Both the position numbers and the translations under genes were made by a program. DNA of 64,000 bases from Roseovarius sp. (lineage in GTDB: Bacteria > Pseudomonadota > Alphaproteobacteria > Rhodobacterales > Rhodobacteraceae): contig JACIYT010000004.1 of the NCBI GenBank assembly GCA_014359765.1, forward strand, positions 1 through 64,000. Direction: 5' to 3'. The notes under the pieces were generated by a model that did no database searches, had not been told where the DNA came from, and was given only the letters and a program-made list of their open reading frames with translations. Shown one piece after another: positions 26,736 through 34,532 of the stretch (positions are counted from its first letter, which is position 1; every line of letters begins with the position of its first letter).

Positions 26736-28565
26736 ATGGACATGGACATGAACAAGAAACATCAGCTCAACATCTGGTATTGGATATGGGCGTTCCTGAT
26801 CCTCATGCTGTTCCAGTCCTGGTGGCAGGGGGTATCGGTCACCGAGCGCATCCCCTATTCGCGCTTCATCGAGTTGCTCGAACAGGACCGGATCGCGGCG
26901 GTGCAGGTCCAGACCGAGCGCGTGATCGGGCGCTACCGCGAGCCGATCGACGGGCGGACGAATTTCGTCACCAACATCGTCCCCGAGGATCTGACGCGGC
27001 GCCTCGAACAGTCGAGCGCCGAATATGATGGCACGGTGACCAATACCTTCCTGACCCAGATCCTGTCCTGGGTGGTGCCGATCCTTCTGATCTTCGGGCT
27101 GTGGATGTTCGTGTTCCGCAAGATCGCCGAGAAACAGGGCTTTGGCGGCATGATGACGGTCGGCAAGTCCAAGGCCAAGGTCTATGTCGAGAAGGACACG
27201 GGCGTCACCTTCGACGATGTGGCCGGCATCGACGAGGCCAGACAGGAGCTGGAGGAGATCGTCAGCTTTCTCAAGGAGCCCGACAGATATGGCCGCCTCG
27301 GCGCGCGCATTCCCAAGGGCATCCTGCTGGTCGGTCCGCCGGGCACGGGCAAGACGCTGGTCGCCCGCGCGGTGGCCGGCGAAGCGGGGGTGCCGTTCTT
27401 CTCGATCTCGGGTTCGGAATTCGTCGAGATGTTCGTGGGCGTGGGGGCGGCGCGGGTGCGCGACCTGTTCGAGCAGGCCCGCAAGGCCGTGCCCTGCATC
27501 ATCTTCATCGACGAGCTCGACGCGCTGGGCAAGAAGCGCGGCATCGGGGCCTTCGGCGGCGGGCATGACGAGAAGGAGCAGACGCTCAACCAGCTCCTGA
27601 CCGAGCTCGACGGGTTCGACCCGCGCGAGGGGATCGTGCTTCTGGCGGCGACCAACCGGCCCGAGATCCTCGACCCGGCGCTGTTGCGCGCGGGCCGCTT
27701 CGACCGGCAGGTGGTGGTGGACCGCCCCGACAAGCGAGGGCGCGCCGCGATCCTGCGCGTGCATCTCAGGAAGGTGCAGCATCGCGGGCTCGATGTTGAT
27801 CAGATCGCGGGGCTGACGCCGGGTTTCTCGGGGGCGGAGCTGGCCAATCTCGTCAACGAGGCCGCCATCCAGGCCACCCGTCGCGGCGCCGAGGCGGTGG
27901 AGATGGAGGATGTGACCGCCGCCATCGAGCGGATCGTCGCCGGGCTCGAACGCAAGGGCCGGCTGCTCAACCCGAAGGAGCGCGAGGCCGTCGCCTGGCA
28001 CGAGATGGGCCATGCGCTCGCCGCCGCGAGCCTGCCGGGCGCCGATCCCGTGCACAAGGTCTCGATCATCCCGCGCACGATCGGGGCGCTGGGCTACACG
28101 ATGCAGCGCCCGACCGAGGATCGTTTCCTGATCACCCGCTCCGATCTCGAAAACCGCATGGTGGTGCTGCTGGCCGGGCGCGCGGCCGAGGATCTGGTGC
28201 TGGGCGAGATCTCCACCGGGGCCGCCGACGACCTTGCCCGTGTCACCGACATCGCCCGCCAGATCGTCACCCGCTTCGGGATGCATCCCGATCTCGGGCA
28301 GGCGGTGCTCGAGGCGCAGCGGCCGAGCTTTCTGGGTGAGGACGGCGCCCCCTCGCTGAGCCCGCGCGACTATTCCGAGGCGACCGCGCGTGAGGTCGAT
28401 CTGGCCGTGCGCGACCTGATCGCGCGCGCCTATGAGCGGGCCAGGCAGGTGCTGACCGAGCGCCGCGCCGATCTCGAGGCGGGCACCCGGCTGCTGCTGG
28501 AGCGCGAGACGATCACCCCCGAGGATTTCCCGGCGCTCAGGCCCGTCGCGCAGGCGGCGCAATAG
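26736..28565 (+). CDS. ftsH: ATP-dependent zinc metalloprotease FtsH (stress-island type)
   Basis: Encodes 609 residues; ATGs at 26736, 26742 and 26748 are all possible and the first two fit the AGGA at 26728. The N-terminus has a membrane helix ([18 protein letters not shown]), a periplasmic domain and a second helix (~residues 104-124). The AAA+ domain has Walker A GPPGTGKT (from residue 200), FIDELDALG and the second region of homology [10 protein letters not shown]. The protease site is H422-EMGH, with Met where most FtsH have Ala. The start [12 protein letters not shown] resembles the FtsH of stress-tolerance islands more than the housekeeping copy. It heads the chaperone/protease cluster. 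Confidence 0.93.
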   Translation: MDMDMNKKHQLNIWYWIWAFLILMLFQSWWQGVSVTERIPYSRFIELLEQDRIAAVQVQTERVIGRYREPIDGRTNFVTNIVPEDLTRRLEQSSAEYDGTVTNTFLTQILSWVVPILLIFGLWMFVFRKIAEKQGFGGMMTVGKSKAKVYVEKDTGVTFDDVAGIDEARQELEEIVSFLKEPDRYGRLGARIPKGILLVGPPGTGKTLVARAVAGEAGVPFFSISGSEFVEMFVGVGAARVRDLFEQARKAVPCIIFIDELDALGKKRGIGAFGGGHDEKEQTLNQLLTELDGFDPREGIVLLAATNRPEILDPALLRAGRFDRQVVVDRPDKRGRAAILRVHLRKVQHRGLDVDQIAGLTPGFSGAELANLVNEAAIQATRRGAEAVEMEDVTAAIERIVAGLERKGRLLNPKEREAVAWHEMGHALAAASLPGADPVHKVSIIPRTIGALGYTMQRPTEDRFLITRSDLENRMVVLLAGRAAEDLVLGEISTGAADDLARVTDIARQIVTRFGMHPDLGQAVLEAQRPSFLGEDGAPSLSPRDYSEATAREVDLAVRDLIARAYERARQVLTERRADLEAGTRLLLERETITPEDFPALRPVAQAAQ

Positions 28566-28625
28566 CCGGGCCGGCGGTGTCCATACATGCAGGAAAAATA
28601 CATGTTTCTAATGGCCTGGAAGGGT

Positions 28626-28654
28626 CTTGAAACAGCCCGCGGTGGCCCCTTTAT
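28626..28654 (+). promoter_or_regulatory. Heat-shock (sigma-32/RpoH) promoter of the hsp20 genes
   Basis: CTTGAAA, a 13-bp spacer and CCCCTTTAT match the sigma-32 consensus (CTTGAAA, 13-17 bp, CCCCATnT) closely. Predicted start near 28662, leaving a leader of about 170 nt before the first hsp20 ATG. Confidence 0.75.
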
Positions 28655-28790
28655 CAGTCGCGAACGCCCGAACGGGGTTCACGAGATCTGACGGGTCTGG
28701 CCGATGCGGCAGGCCATCTCGGGGGCGCGATGAGGCCCTCTGGGGTGACGGCCGGTTCGATATGTCATGCGCTGCCGGCGCATCCGTCCG

Positions 28791-28828
28791 CTTCTTCGTG
28801 GCCCGTGTTCGCGCGCCAATCGAAGGAG
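28791..28828 (+). promoter_or_regulatory. Candidate RNA thermometer hiding the hsp20 ribosome binding site
   Basis: CTTCTTCG (28791-28798) is complementary to CGAAGGAG (28821-28828), which holds the Shine-Dalgarno of the first hsp20. That gives eight pairs, one of them G-U. The stem continues as TGGC/GCCA (28799-28802 with 28815-28818) after a 2-nt bulge, closing a 12-nt loop. The start codon at 28835 is just outside. Such SD-sequestering hairpins (ROSE, fourU) control hsp20 translation by temperature in alphaproteobacteria. The fold here is read by eye. Confidence 0.6.
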
Positions 28829-28834
28829 GTGACC

Positions 28835-29257
28835 ATGCTTTACCGGACTGCTCTCTACCCCGCGGATCCCTTTGCGCTGATGCGCCGCCTGTCCGGGGAT
28901 CCGGACGGGTTCGGCTTTGGTGCCGCGCGCGCGTTTCCCGCGCTGAACATCTGGCAGAATGACGAGGCGGCCGCGATCACCGCCGAACTGCCCGGCGTCG
29001 ATCCCGCAGACATCGACATCCAGGTCAAGGACAACCTGCTGACGCTCTCGGGCGAACGCAAGGCGCCGGAACTGCCCGAAGGGGCCACCTGGCACCGGCG
29101 CGAGCGCGCCTTCGGCCGCTTTACCCGCTCGATCCAGCTGCCCTTCCGCGTCGATCCCGAGAAGGTCGAGGCGCGCTTTGCCGATGGTGTGCTGCGCATT
29201 GCCGTGGGCCGCCCGGACGAGGACAAACCCCGCCGCATCGCCATCAAGGCCGCTTGA
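28835..29257 (+). CDS. Hsp20/alpha-crystallin small heat-shock protein 1
   Basis: Encodes 140 residues from the ATG at 28835 behind AAGGAGGTG. It is an ATP-independent holdase that binds unfolding proteins. The alpha-crystallin domain runs from about residue 38 to 132 (ALNIWQNDEAAAITAELPGV to FADGVLRIAVGRP), with the conserved ELPGV and the A-x-x-x-G-V-L motif. The C-terminal IKAA follows directly, with an I-x-I-like motif (RIAIKAA) for oligomer contacts. First of three tandem, mutually diverged hsp20 genes; it has the sigma-32 promoter and the leader hairpin. Confidence 0.93.
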   Translation: MLYRTALYPADPFALMRRLSGDPDGFGFGAARAFPALNIWQNDEAAAITAELPGVDPADIDIQVKDNLLTLSGERKAPELPEGATWHRRERAFGRFTRSIQLPFRVDPEKVEARFADGVLRIAVGRPDEDKPRRIAIKAA

Positions 29258-29274
29258 GAGAGGAGGATCGTATC

Positions 29275-29679
29275 ATGTCGAACAAGGAAGTGAGCCAAGC
29301 CCCCGACCAGACCCCGGCCGAAGCCACGGCAGAGCCCTCGCGCGCCCGTCGCGTCTGGCGGCCGCTGACGGATATCGTCGAGACGAAGGACGGTGTGGTG
29401 CTGATGATGGAACTGCCCGGCGTGGCCGCCGGGGATATCGACATTGCGCTGGAAAAGCGGGTGCTGAGCATTCGCGCGCGCTCGGGTTCGGCGGCGCTCG
29501 ATTCGCTGCAACTCGTCCATGCCGAATACGAGCCGGGCGATTACGAACGCGCCTTCACCCTGTCCGAGGATTTCGACAGTGACAGGATCGAGGCCGAACT
29601 GAAGAACGGCGTGCTGACCCTGCGCCTGCCGCGGGCGGATGAGGCCCAGCCCCGCACGATCCGCGTCAAGGCCGCCTGA
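29275..29679 (+). CDS. Hsp20/alpha-crystallin small heat-shock protein 2
   Basis: Encodes 134 residues from the ATG at 29275 with GAGAGGAGGA upstream; an in-frame ATG at 29254 is disfavoured. After a ~30-residue N-terminus rich in Ala/Pro/Glu comes the alpha-crystallin domain (PLTDIVETKDGVVLMMELPGV to LKNGVLTLRLPR), ending with TIRVKAA. The sequence is well diverged from the other two copies, so they are not a recent duplication. Eighteen bases after the first hsp20 stop, so certainly in the same operon. Confidence 0.92.
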   Translation: MSNKEVSQAPDQTPAEATAEPSRARRVWRPLTDIVETKDGVVLMMELPGVAAGDIDIALEKRVLSIRARSGSAALDSLQLVHAEYEPGDYERAFTLSEDFDSDRIEAELKNGVLTLRLPRADEAQPRTIRVKAA

Positions 29680-29712
29680 GCGGCTGTTGACCTGTTCACA
29701 AGGAGGAATGCC

Positions 29713-30216
29713 ATGAAGATCAAGGACCTGATTCCCTGGGCGCGCAAGGATGACGCGATCCGCCCCGACCATGACCAGGAAAACCCCATCGCCGCGCTGC
29801 AACGCGAGATGAACCAGGCCTTCGAGGGGTTCTGGAACCGCTTCGGCAAGAATTTCGGTGATCTCGACTGGCCCTGGGGTCATTCGGAGGCGAAGGCCGA
29901 TGTGGTGCAGACCGATGATGCCGTGGAAATCTCGGTCGAACTGCCGGGCATGACGATGGACGACATCGAGGTGAGCGTCACCGACGACATGCTGACGGTG
30001 AAGGGCGAGAAGAAGATCGAGCGCCAGGAAGACAAGAAGGGCTATTACCTGTCGGAGCGCAGCTATGGCGCGATCTGGCGGACCATCCCGCTGCCGCCGG
30101 GGGTGGATGGCGAAAAGGCCGAGGCCAGCTTTCGCAATGGCGTGCTGACCGTGCGCCTGCCGCAGACGCCGGAGGCGCAGGCCCGCGTCAGGCATATCGA
30201 GGTCAAGGCCGGCTGA
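29713..30216 (+). CDS. Hsp20/alpha-crystallin small heat-shock protein 3
   Basis: Encodes 167 residues behind AAGGAGG. It has the longest N-terminal arm of the three (about 60 residues, PWARKDD ... IAALQREMNQAFEGFWNRFG), typical of class A sHsps whose arm drives oligomerisation and client binding. The alpha-crystallin domain follows (KADVVQTDDAVEISVELPGM to FRNGVLTVRLP), with C-terminal RHIEVKAG. Thirty-three bases after hsp20-2. A strong hairpin with a short T-run separates it from the DegP-like gene. Confidence 0.93.
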   Translation: MKIKDLIPWARKDDAIRPDHDQENPIAALQREMNQAFEGFWNRFGKNFGDLDWPWGHSEAKADVVQTDDAVEISVELPGMTMDDIEVSVTDDMLTVKGEKKIERQEDKKGYYLSERSYGAIWRTIPLPPGVDGEKAEASFRNGVLTVRLPQTPEAQARVRHIEVKAG

Positions 30217-30236
30217 GGCCCGCAGTCGCAGCCGTC

Positions 30237-30264
30237 GGGGCGCCCGCGCGGGCGCCCCGTTTTC
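30237..30264 (+). terminator. Intrinsic terminator or attenuator between hsp20 and degP
   Basis: GGGGCGCCCGC/GCGGGCGCCCC (30237-30258) is a perfect 22-bp palindrome, followed by GTTTTC. It ends only 16 bp before the DegP-like ATG, so it may act as a partial terminator or stabilise the hsp20 mRNA rather than end the operon. Confidence 0.65.
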
Positions 30265-30279
30265 TGACGGAGGAGCACC

Positions 30280-31689
30280 ATGAGATCCCGATTCGCCAGG
30301 ATATGCAGCGCCGGGCTTGTCGCGGCGATGCTCGTTGCGGCCCGGGCGGGCCTGCCGGCCGCCGGGGCATGGGCCGGACCCGCGGTCCCGGCCCATGCCG
30401 ATGATCGTGGCATCCCAACCCTCGCCCCGGTGGTCGAACAGGTGGCGGAGGCCGTCGTCAATATCTCCGTGCTCTCGGAGCGGCCCACGCCGATGAGCCC
30501 GCTGTTTCGCGATCCGTTCCTTGCGCCCTTCCTGCCGCCGCTGCTGCCCGAGGGCCCCGTCCAGCGCCAGATGAGCGCGGGTTCGGGGGTGATCGTCGAT
30601 GCGTCGCGCGGCCATGTGCTCACCAACAACCACGTCATCGCCGATGCGACGGAGATCCGCGTCTCGCTGCGCGACGGGCGCAGCTTCCGGGCGGAGCTGG
30701 TCGGCACCGACCCGGCCACCGATATAGCCGTTCTGCGGATCGCCGCCGATCGGCTGACCGCCATCGAGACCGGCAATTCCGATGCCCTGCTGGTGGGCGA
30801 TTACGTGGTGGCGATCGGCAATCCCTTCGGGCTGGGGCAGACGGTGACGCTGGGGATCATCTCGGCGCTGGGCCGCTCGGGGATCAACCCGCAGGGATAC
30901 GAGGATTTCATCCAGACCGATGCCTCCATCAACCCGGGCAATTCGGGCGGGGCGCTGGTCACGCTCGACGGGCGGCTGGTGGGGATCAACACCGCGATCA
31001 TCGCGCCGGGGGGCGGCGGCAACGTGGGCGTGGGCTTTGCTGTGCCGGTGAACATGGCGATGGCGGTGATGGCCCAGCTGGTCGAGCACGGCACGGTCGC
31101 CCGCGGTCGGCTGGGCGTGATGATCCAGGATCTGGGTCCTGACCTGGCCGAGGCGATGGGCCTCGAGGTGCCCGGGGGTGCGGTCGTCAGCTCGGTCGAG
31201 CCGGGCAGCGCCGCCGACCGGGCCGGGCTGCGCCCCGGCGATGCGATCACCGCCATTGACGGCCACGCGCTGCGCGGCTCGGCGGAGCTGCGCGGGCGCG
31301 TCGGGATGCGCCGCCCCGGCGAGACGGTGGTTCTCGAGATCCGGCGAGGGGATGAGCGGCTGGCGCTGCGGGTCACGCTCGATCCGCTCGAGGAGGCGGG
31401 CGCGCCGGGCGGCGTCGTGACCGAACTTGCCGGTCTCGGGCTGCGGCCGCTTGCCCCCGGTATGCCCGGCCATGGCCTCGTCGAGGGGCTGGCGATCGTC
31501 TCGGTCGCGCCCCGCAGCCCCGCCGAGCGCGCCGGGCTGCAACAGGGTGATGTGATCCTCGCGATCAACCGCCGCCCGGTCACCACCCTTGCCGAGCTGC
31601 GCGCGGCGCTGGAGCGGGCGCGCGGCAATGCGCTCGGCCTGCTGGTCTGGCGCGAGGGGCGCGAATTCTTCGTCGTCCTGCCGCGCTGA
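30280..31689 (+). CDS. degP: DegP/HtrA-family periplasmic serine protease
   Basis: Encodes 469 residues. A signal peptide of about 40 residues leads to the periplasm. The trypsin-like domain has the full triad: H118 in LTNNHVI, D148 in TDIAVLRI and S222 in NPGNSGGALV. Two PDZ domains follow (VPGGAVVSSVEPGSAADRAGL and GLAIVSVAPRSPAERAGL), as in DegP. The protease removes misfolded envelope proteins under heat and oxidative stress. A GGAGGAG ribosome binding site precedes the ATG. It lies between the hsp20 genes and htpX in the proteostasis cluster. Confidence 0.93.
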   Translation: MRSRFARICSAGLVAAMLVAARAGLPAAGAWAGPAVPAHADDRGIPTLAPVVEQVAEAVVNISVLSERPTPMSPLFRDPFLAPFLPPLLPEGPVQRQMSAGSGVIVDASRGHVLTNNHVIADATEIRVSLRDGRSFRAELVGTDPATDIAVLRIAADRLTAIETGNSDALLVGDYVVAIGNPFGLGQTVTLGIISALGRSGINPQGYEDFIQTDASINPGNSGGALVTLDGRLVGINTAIIAPGGGGNVGVGFAVPVNMAMAVMAQLVEHGTVARGRLGVMIQDLGPDLAEAMGLEVPGGAVVSSVEPGSAADRAGLRPGDAITAIDGHALRGSAELRGRVGMRRPGETVVLEIRRGDERLALRVTLDPLEEAGAPGGVVTELAGLGLRPLAPGMPGHGLVEGLAIVSVAPRSPAERAGLQQGDVILAINRRPVTTLAELRAALERARGNALGLLVWREGREFFVVLPR

Positions 31690-31753
31690 GACGGGCCCGG
31701 CCCGGCGTGCCGCCACGTCGGGCCGCGATCCGCCTTGTCCGTGGTGCCCCGAC

Positions 31754-32746
31754 ATGGCATCCCCGTCCTGCCCCAATCCGGAATGCGCGATGTCTCCCGA
31801 TCTCGTCCATCGCCTGATGAACCTGCTCCAGACCGCGCTGATCCTCGCGGGGATGGCGGTCATCGCCTGGCTGGTGGTGGGGCTGGTCGCCGGGCCCGAG
31901 GCGACGCTCGGCATCGTCGCCGCCGCCATCGCCGGGCTGATGCTGGCGCCTTCGGTGTCGCGCGGGCTGTTGCTGCGGGGCTACCGGGCGCGGCCGCTGC
32001 GTGTGCAGGACTGGCCGGAGGGGCACCGCCTGCTGGAGGACCTGTCCCGTCGCGCCGGGCTGCCGCGCCCGCCCGAGCTGTGGTATGTGCCCAGCCGGAT
32101 CCCCAATGCCTTTGCCATGGGCCGGCCCGAGGACAGCGTGATCTGCCTGACCGACGGGCTGATCCGGCTCCTGAGCCTGCGGGAAATGGCCGGGGTCATG
32201 GCGCATGAGATTGCCCATGTCGCGCATCGCGACCTGTGGCTGATGGGGCTGGCCGACGCGATGTCGCGCGCCGTCTCCCTGGCCAGCTGGCTCGGGCAGA
32301 TGCTGTTGCTCATCAACCTGCCGCTGCTGCTGGCGGGGGCTGCGACGATCCCCTGGATCGCGCCGCTGTTGCTCGTGCTGGCGCCAACGATCATGGCGCT
32401 TTTGCAACTGGCGCTGTCGCGGCGGCGCGAATACGAGGCCGACCGCGCCGCGGCGCAGCTGACGGGCGATCCCGCGGGGCTGGCCTCGGCGCTGGCGCGG
32501 CTCGAGCGGCGCACCGGGCGCTTCTGGGAGGAGATGTTCCTGCCCGGACGGCGCATCCCCGAGCCCTCGCTGTTGCGCACGCATCCGCCAACCGAGGAGC
32601 GCATCGCGCGCCTGCGCGCGCTGGGGTCCTGGCCCCGCGAGCCCTGGCCCCGCGCCCGAGAGATCGCGCGCGCCCTGCCGTTCGCGCCGCTGCACGACGC
32701 CCGACCGCGCGCGCCGCGCTTTCATCGCTCGGGGCTTTGGTTCTGA
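31754..32746 (+). CDS. htpX: M48-family membrane zinc protease, HtpX-like
   Basis: Encodes 330 residues from the ATG at 31754; an ATG at 31790 would start at MSPDLVHRLMN and is as likely, since neither has a good ribosome binding site. Two N-terminal membrane helices precede the catalytic motif H151-EIAH with the third ligand in SRRREYEADRAAA, the M48 signature; two more helices lie between. HtpX degrades damaged inner-membrane proteins together with FtsH. With the earlier start the N-terminus includes CPNPEC, a possible half zinc ribbon. Last gene of the stress cluster, 64 bp after degP. Confidence 0.9.
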   Translation: MASPSCPNPECAMSPDLVHRLMNLLQTALILAGMAVIAWLVVGLVAGPEATLGIVAAAIAGLMLAPSVSRGLLLRGYRARPLRVQDWPEGHRLLEDLSRRAGLPRPPELWYVPSRIPNAFAMGRPEDSVICLTDGLIRLLSLREMAGVMAHEIAHVAHRDLWLMGLADAMSRAVSLASWLGQMLLLINLPLLLAGAATIPWIAPLLLVLAPTIMALLQLALSRRREYEADRAAAQLTGDPAGLASALARLERRTGRFWEEMFLPGRRIPEPSLLRTHPPTEERIARLRALGSWPREPWPRAREIARALPFAPLHDARPRAPRFHRSGLWF

Positions 32747-32773
32747 TTTCGCAAAAAGGAATATCTTGCGCGA

Positions 32774-32793
32774 TTATCTGGCTTGCCAGATAA
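32774..32793. promoter_or_regulatory. MarR-type operator palindrome
   Basis: TTATCTGGC-TT-GCCAGATAA is a perfect inverted repeat with 9-bp arms, 55 bp upstream of the MarR ATG. It lies within a possible promoter (TTGCGC at 32766-32771, 17 bp, AGATAA-like -10), so binding would block transcription. Probable autoregulatory site. Confidence 0.7.
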
Positions 32794-32848
32794 AGCGGGC
32801 CGCCTATCTGACAGTCGGGAAAGGCATCGCCAGCAGGAGAGCAGCAGG

Positions 32849-33403
32849 ATGACGCATCAGGGCATGGCAGCGGCGACATCGCCGGAGGCGCAGCCGTCCG
32901 AGGGCGATCCCCTGTGCCTCGATCGCCAGCTCTGCTTTGCGCTTTACGCCGCCTCCAATCTGATGGTGCGCGCCTATCGGCCCTTGCTCGCGCCGCTGGG
33001 GCTCACCTATGCGCAGTATCTGGTGATGCTCGTGCTCTGGCGCGAGGGCGCGATCGGCGTGGGCGATCTGTGCCGGCGGCTGTTTCTCGACAGCGGGACG
33101 GTCACGCCGTTGCTCAAGCGCATGGAAAAGGCCGGCCTCGTGCAGCGCCGGCGCGACGATCGCGACGAACGGCGCGTCGTGGTGACGCCCACCCCGCACG
33201 GCATGGCGCTGCGCGACCGTGCGACAACGATTCCCGACACGCTGGCCCGCCGCCTTGCCGGTCACCTGACGGTGGCCGAGGCGGAGGGATTGCGCACGAC
33301 CATGCGCCGGCTTGTCGCGGTTCTGGCCGACGGGGTCTCCGGCCCCGCGGCGCCCGGGGCGAAGGCCCCGGAGGTTCCCGACCCATTTCCACCAACCCCC
33401 TGA
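32849..33403 (+). CDS. MarR-family regulator, OhrR-like
   Basis: Encodes 184 residues from the ATG at 32849. The winged helix is clear (IGVGDLCRRLFLDSGTVTPLLKRMEKAGLVQRRRDDRDERRVVV). The N-terminal segment LCLDRQLCFALYAASN matches OhrR, whose single conserved cysteine in this helix senses organic peroxides; here two cysteines (in PLCLD and QLCFA) are present. The C-terminus has a ~25-residue Pro/Ala-rich extension. A palindromic operator lies just upstream. It is followed closely by a glutathione S-transferase gene, so the regulon is probably the redox cluster downstream. Confidence 0.85.
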   Translation: MTHQGMAAATSPEAQPSEGDPLCLDRQLCFALYAASNLMVRAYRPLLAPLGLTYAQYLVMLVLWREGAIGVGDLCRRLFLDSGTVTPLLKRMEKAGLVQRRRDDRDERRVVVTPTPHGMALRDRATTIPDTLARRLAGHLTVAEAEGLRTTMRRLVAVLADGVSGPAAPGAKAPEVPDPFPPTP

Positions 33404-33419
33404 CATGAAGGATGCAGGA

Positions 33420-34052
33420 ATGACCGATACGACCCTCTACGGCTTTGATGGATCGACCTATGTGCGCACGATCCGGTGCCTCCTGGCGCGCAAGGGCATC
33501 GCCTATGACCAGGTTCCGGTGAATGTTCTGGCCGGCGAGACGCGCCAGCCCGAGCATCTCGCGCGCCATCCCTTCGGCAAGGTGCCCGTGCTCGACATCG
33601 ACGGGATGCGCCTGCGCGAGACCGACGCGATCGCCCGCTACCTCGAGGCGCGCAATCCCGATCCGGCGATGTGGCCCGCAGACCCCAAGCGCCGCGCCAA
33701 GACCGACGAGAACGCCGCGCTGATCAACAATTACGGCTATGGCGCGATCATCGGTTTTGTCGCCTATCACCTGTTCCCCGATCTTGTCGGCGGCAAGAAC
33801 GAGGAGGCCCGCCAGCAGAGCCTCGAGACCGCCCGCAGCGTTGCGGCCCTGCTGATCGAGAACAAGGGCGATGCGCCCTGGCTCTCGGGCGAGAGCTGCG
33901 GCTATGCCGATTACCTGCTCGGGCCGCTGGTGGCCTATGCGGCGATGACCGAGGATGGCGAGACGCTGCTGGCGGTGCCGGGTCTTGGCGACTGGTGGGC
34001 GCGGCTGAGCGCGGATGAGACCTTTGTGGCAACCGCCCCGAACCTGGGCTGA
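33420..34052 (+). CDS. Glutathione S-transferase family protein
   Basis: Encodes 210 residues. The N-terminal thioredoxin-like domain is typical ([32 protein letters not shown], then [13 protein letters not shown] with the cis-Pro, and the glutathione-binding [10 protein letters not shown]), followed by an all-helical C-terminal domain with the N-capping region [13 protein letters not shown]. It likely conjugates glutathione to electrophiles, or acts as a thiol oxidoreductase; the substrate is unknown. Seventeen bases after the marR stop and 20 bp before the 2Fe-2S gene, so part of the same operon. Confidence 0.88.
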   Translation: MTDTTLYGFDGSTYVRTIRCLLARKGIAYDQVPVNVLAGETRQPEHLARHPFGKVPVLDIDGMRLRETDAIARYLEARNPDPAMWPADPKRRAKTDENAALINNYGYGAIIGFVAYHLFPDLVGGKNEEARQQSLETARSVAALLIENKGDAPWLSGESCGYADYLLGPLVAYAAMTEDGETLLAVPGLGDWWARLSADETFVATAPNLG

Positions 34053-34071
34053 ACACGAAGCGAGGTTGACG

Positions 34072-34530
34072 ATGATCACACTGACAATCAACGGCGAGCG
34101 GCGGGAGGTTCCCGCCGCCCCTGACACGCCGCTTCTGTGGGTGCTGCGCGACGATCTGGGCCTGACCGGCACGAAATTCGGCTGCGGCGTCGCCTCCTGC
34201 GGGGCCTGCACCGTGCATCTGGACGGGGTGCCCGCGCGCTCCTGTCAGAGCTTCGTGGGCGATCTGGAGGGGGTGGAGATCACCACCATCGAGGGCGCGG
34301 CGGATGCCGCCGCACAGGCCATCCGCGCCGCCTGGGCCGAACTGGAGGTGCCGCAATGCGGCTATTGCCAGTCGGGCCAGATCATGTCGGCGAGCGCGCT
34401 TCTGGCCGAGACGCCGCGCCCCACCGATGCCGATATCGACGCGGCGATGGAGGGCAACCTCTGCCGCTGCGCGAGCTACGCGCGGATCCGCAAGGCGATC
34501 CACCGCGCCGCCGAGATCATGGAGGGCTGA
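34072..34530 (+). CDS. iorA: [2Fe-2S] subunit of a molybdenum hydroxylase (IorA-like)
   Basis: Encodes 152 residues. It has the two iron-sulfur domains of xanthine oxidase-type small subunits: a plant-type cluster ([15 protein letters not shown] with the fourth Cys in RSCQSF) and the C-terminal helical cluster ([10 protein letters not shown] ... NLCRCASY). It resembles isoquinoline 1-oxidoreductase alpha subunit, which passes electrons from the molybdopterin subunit to an outside acceptor with no FAD subunit. It has no signal peptide of its own and probably travels with the Tat-exported large subunit. The IorB-like gene starts 2 bp after its stop. Confidence 0.9.
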   Translation: MITLTINGERREVPAAPDTPLLWVLRDDLGLTGTKFGCGVASCGACTVHLDGVPARSCQSFVGDLEGVEITTIEGAADAAAQAIRAAWAELEVPQCGYCQSGQIMSASALLAETPRPTDADIDAAMEGNLCRCASYARIRKAIHRAAEIMEG

Positions 34531-34532
34531 TC

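Noticed and set aside
31589-31753. Longer N-terminus for the HtpX-like protein
   Set aside because: The frame is open upstream but overlaps the end of degP, and it encodes an Arg/Ala-rich stretch unlike M48 proteases.
28855-31929. Long minus-strand open frame opposite the hsp20 and degP genes
   Set aside because: Antisense shadow of four well-supported genes with no recognisable domain.
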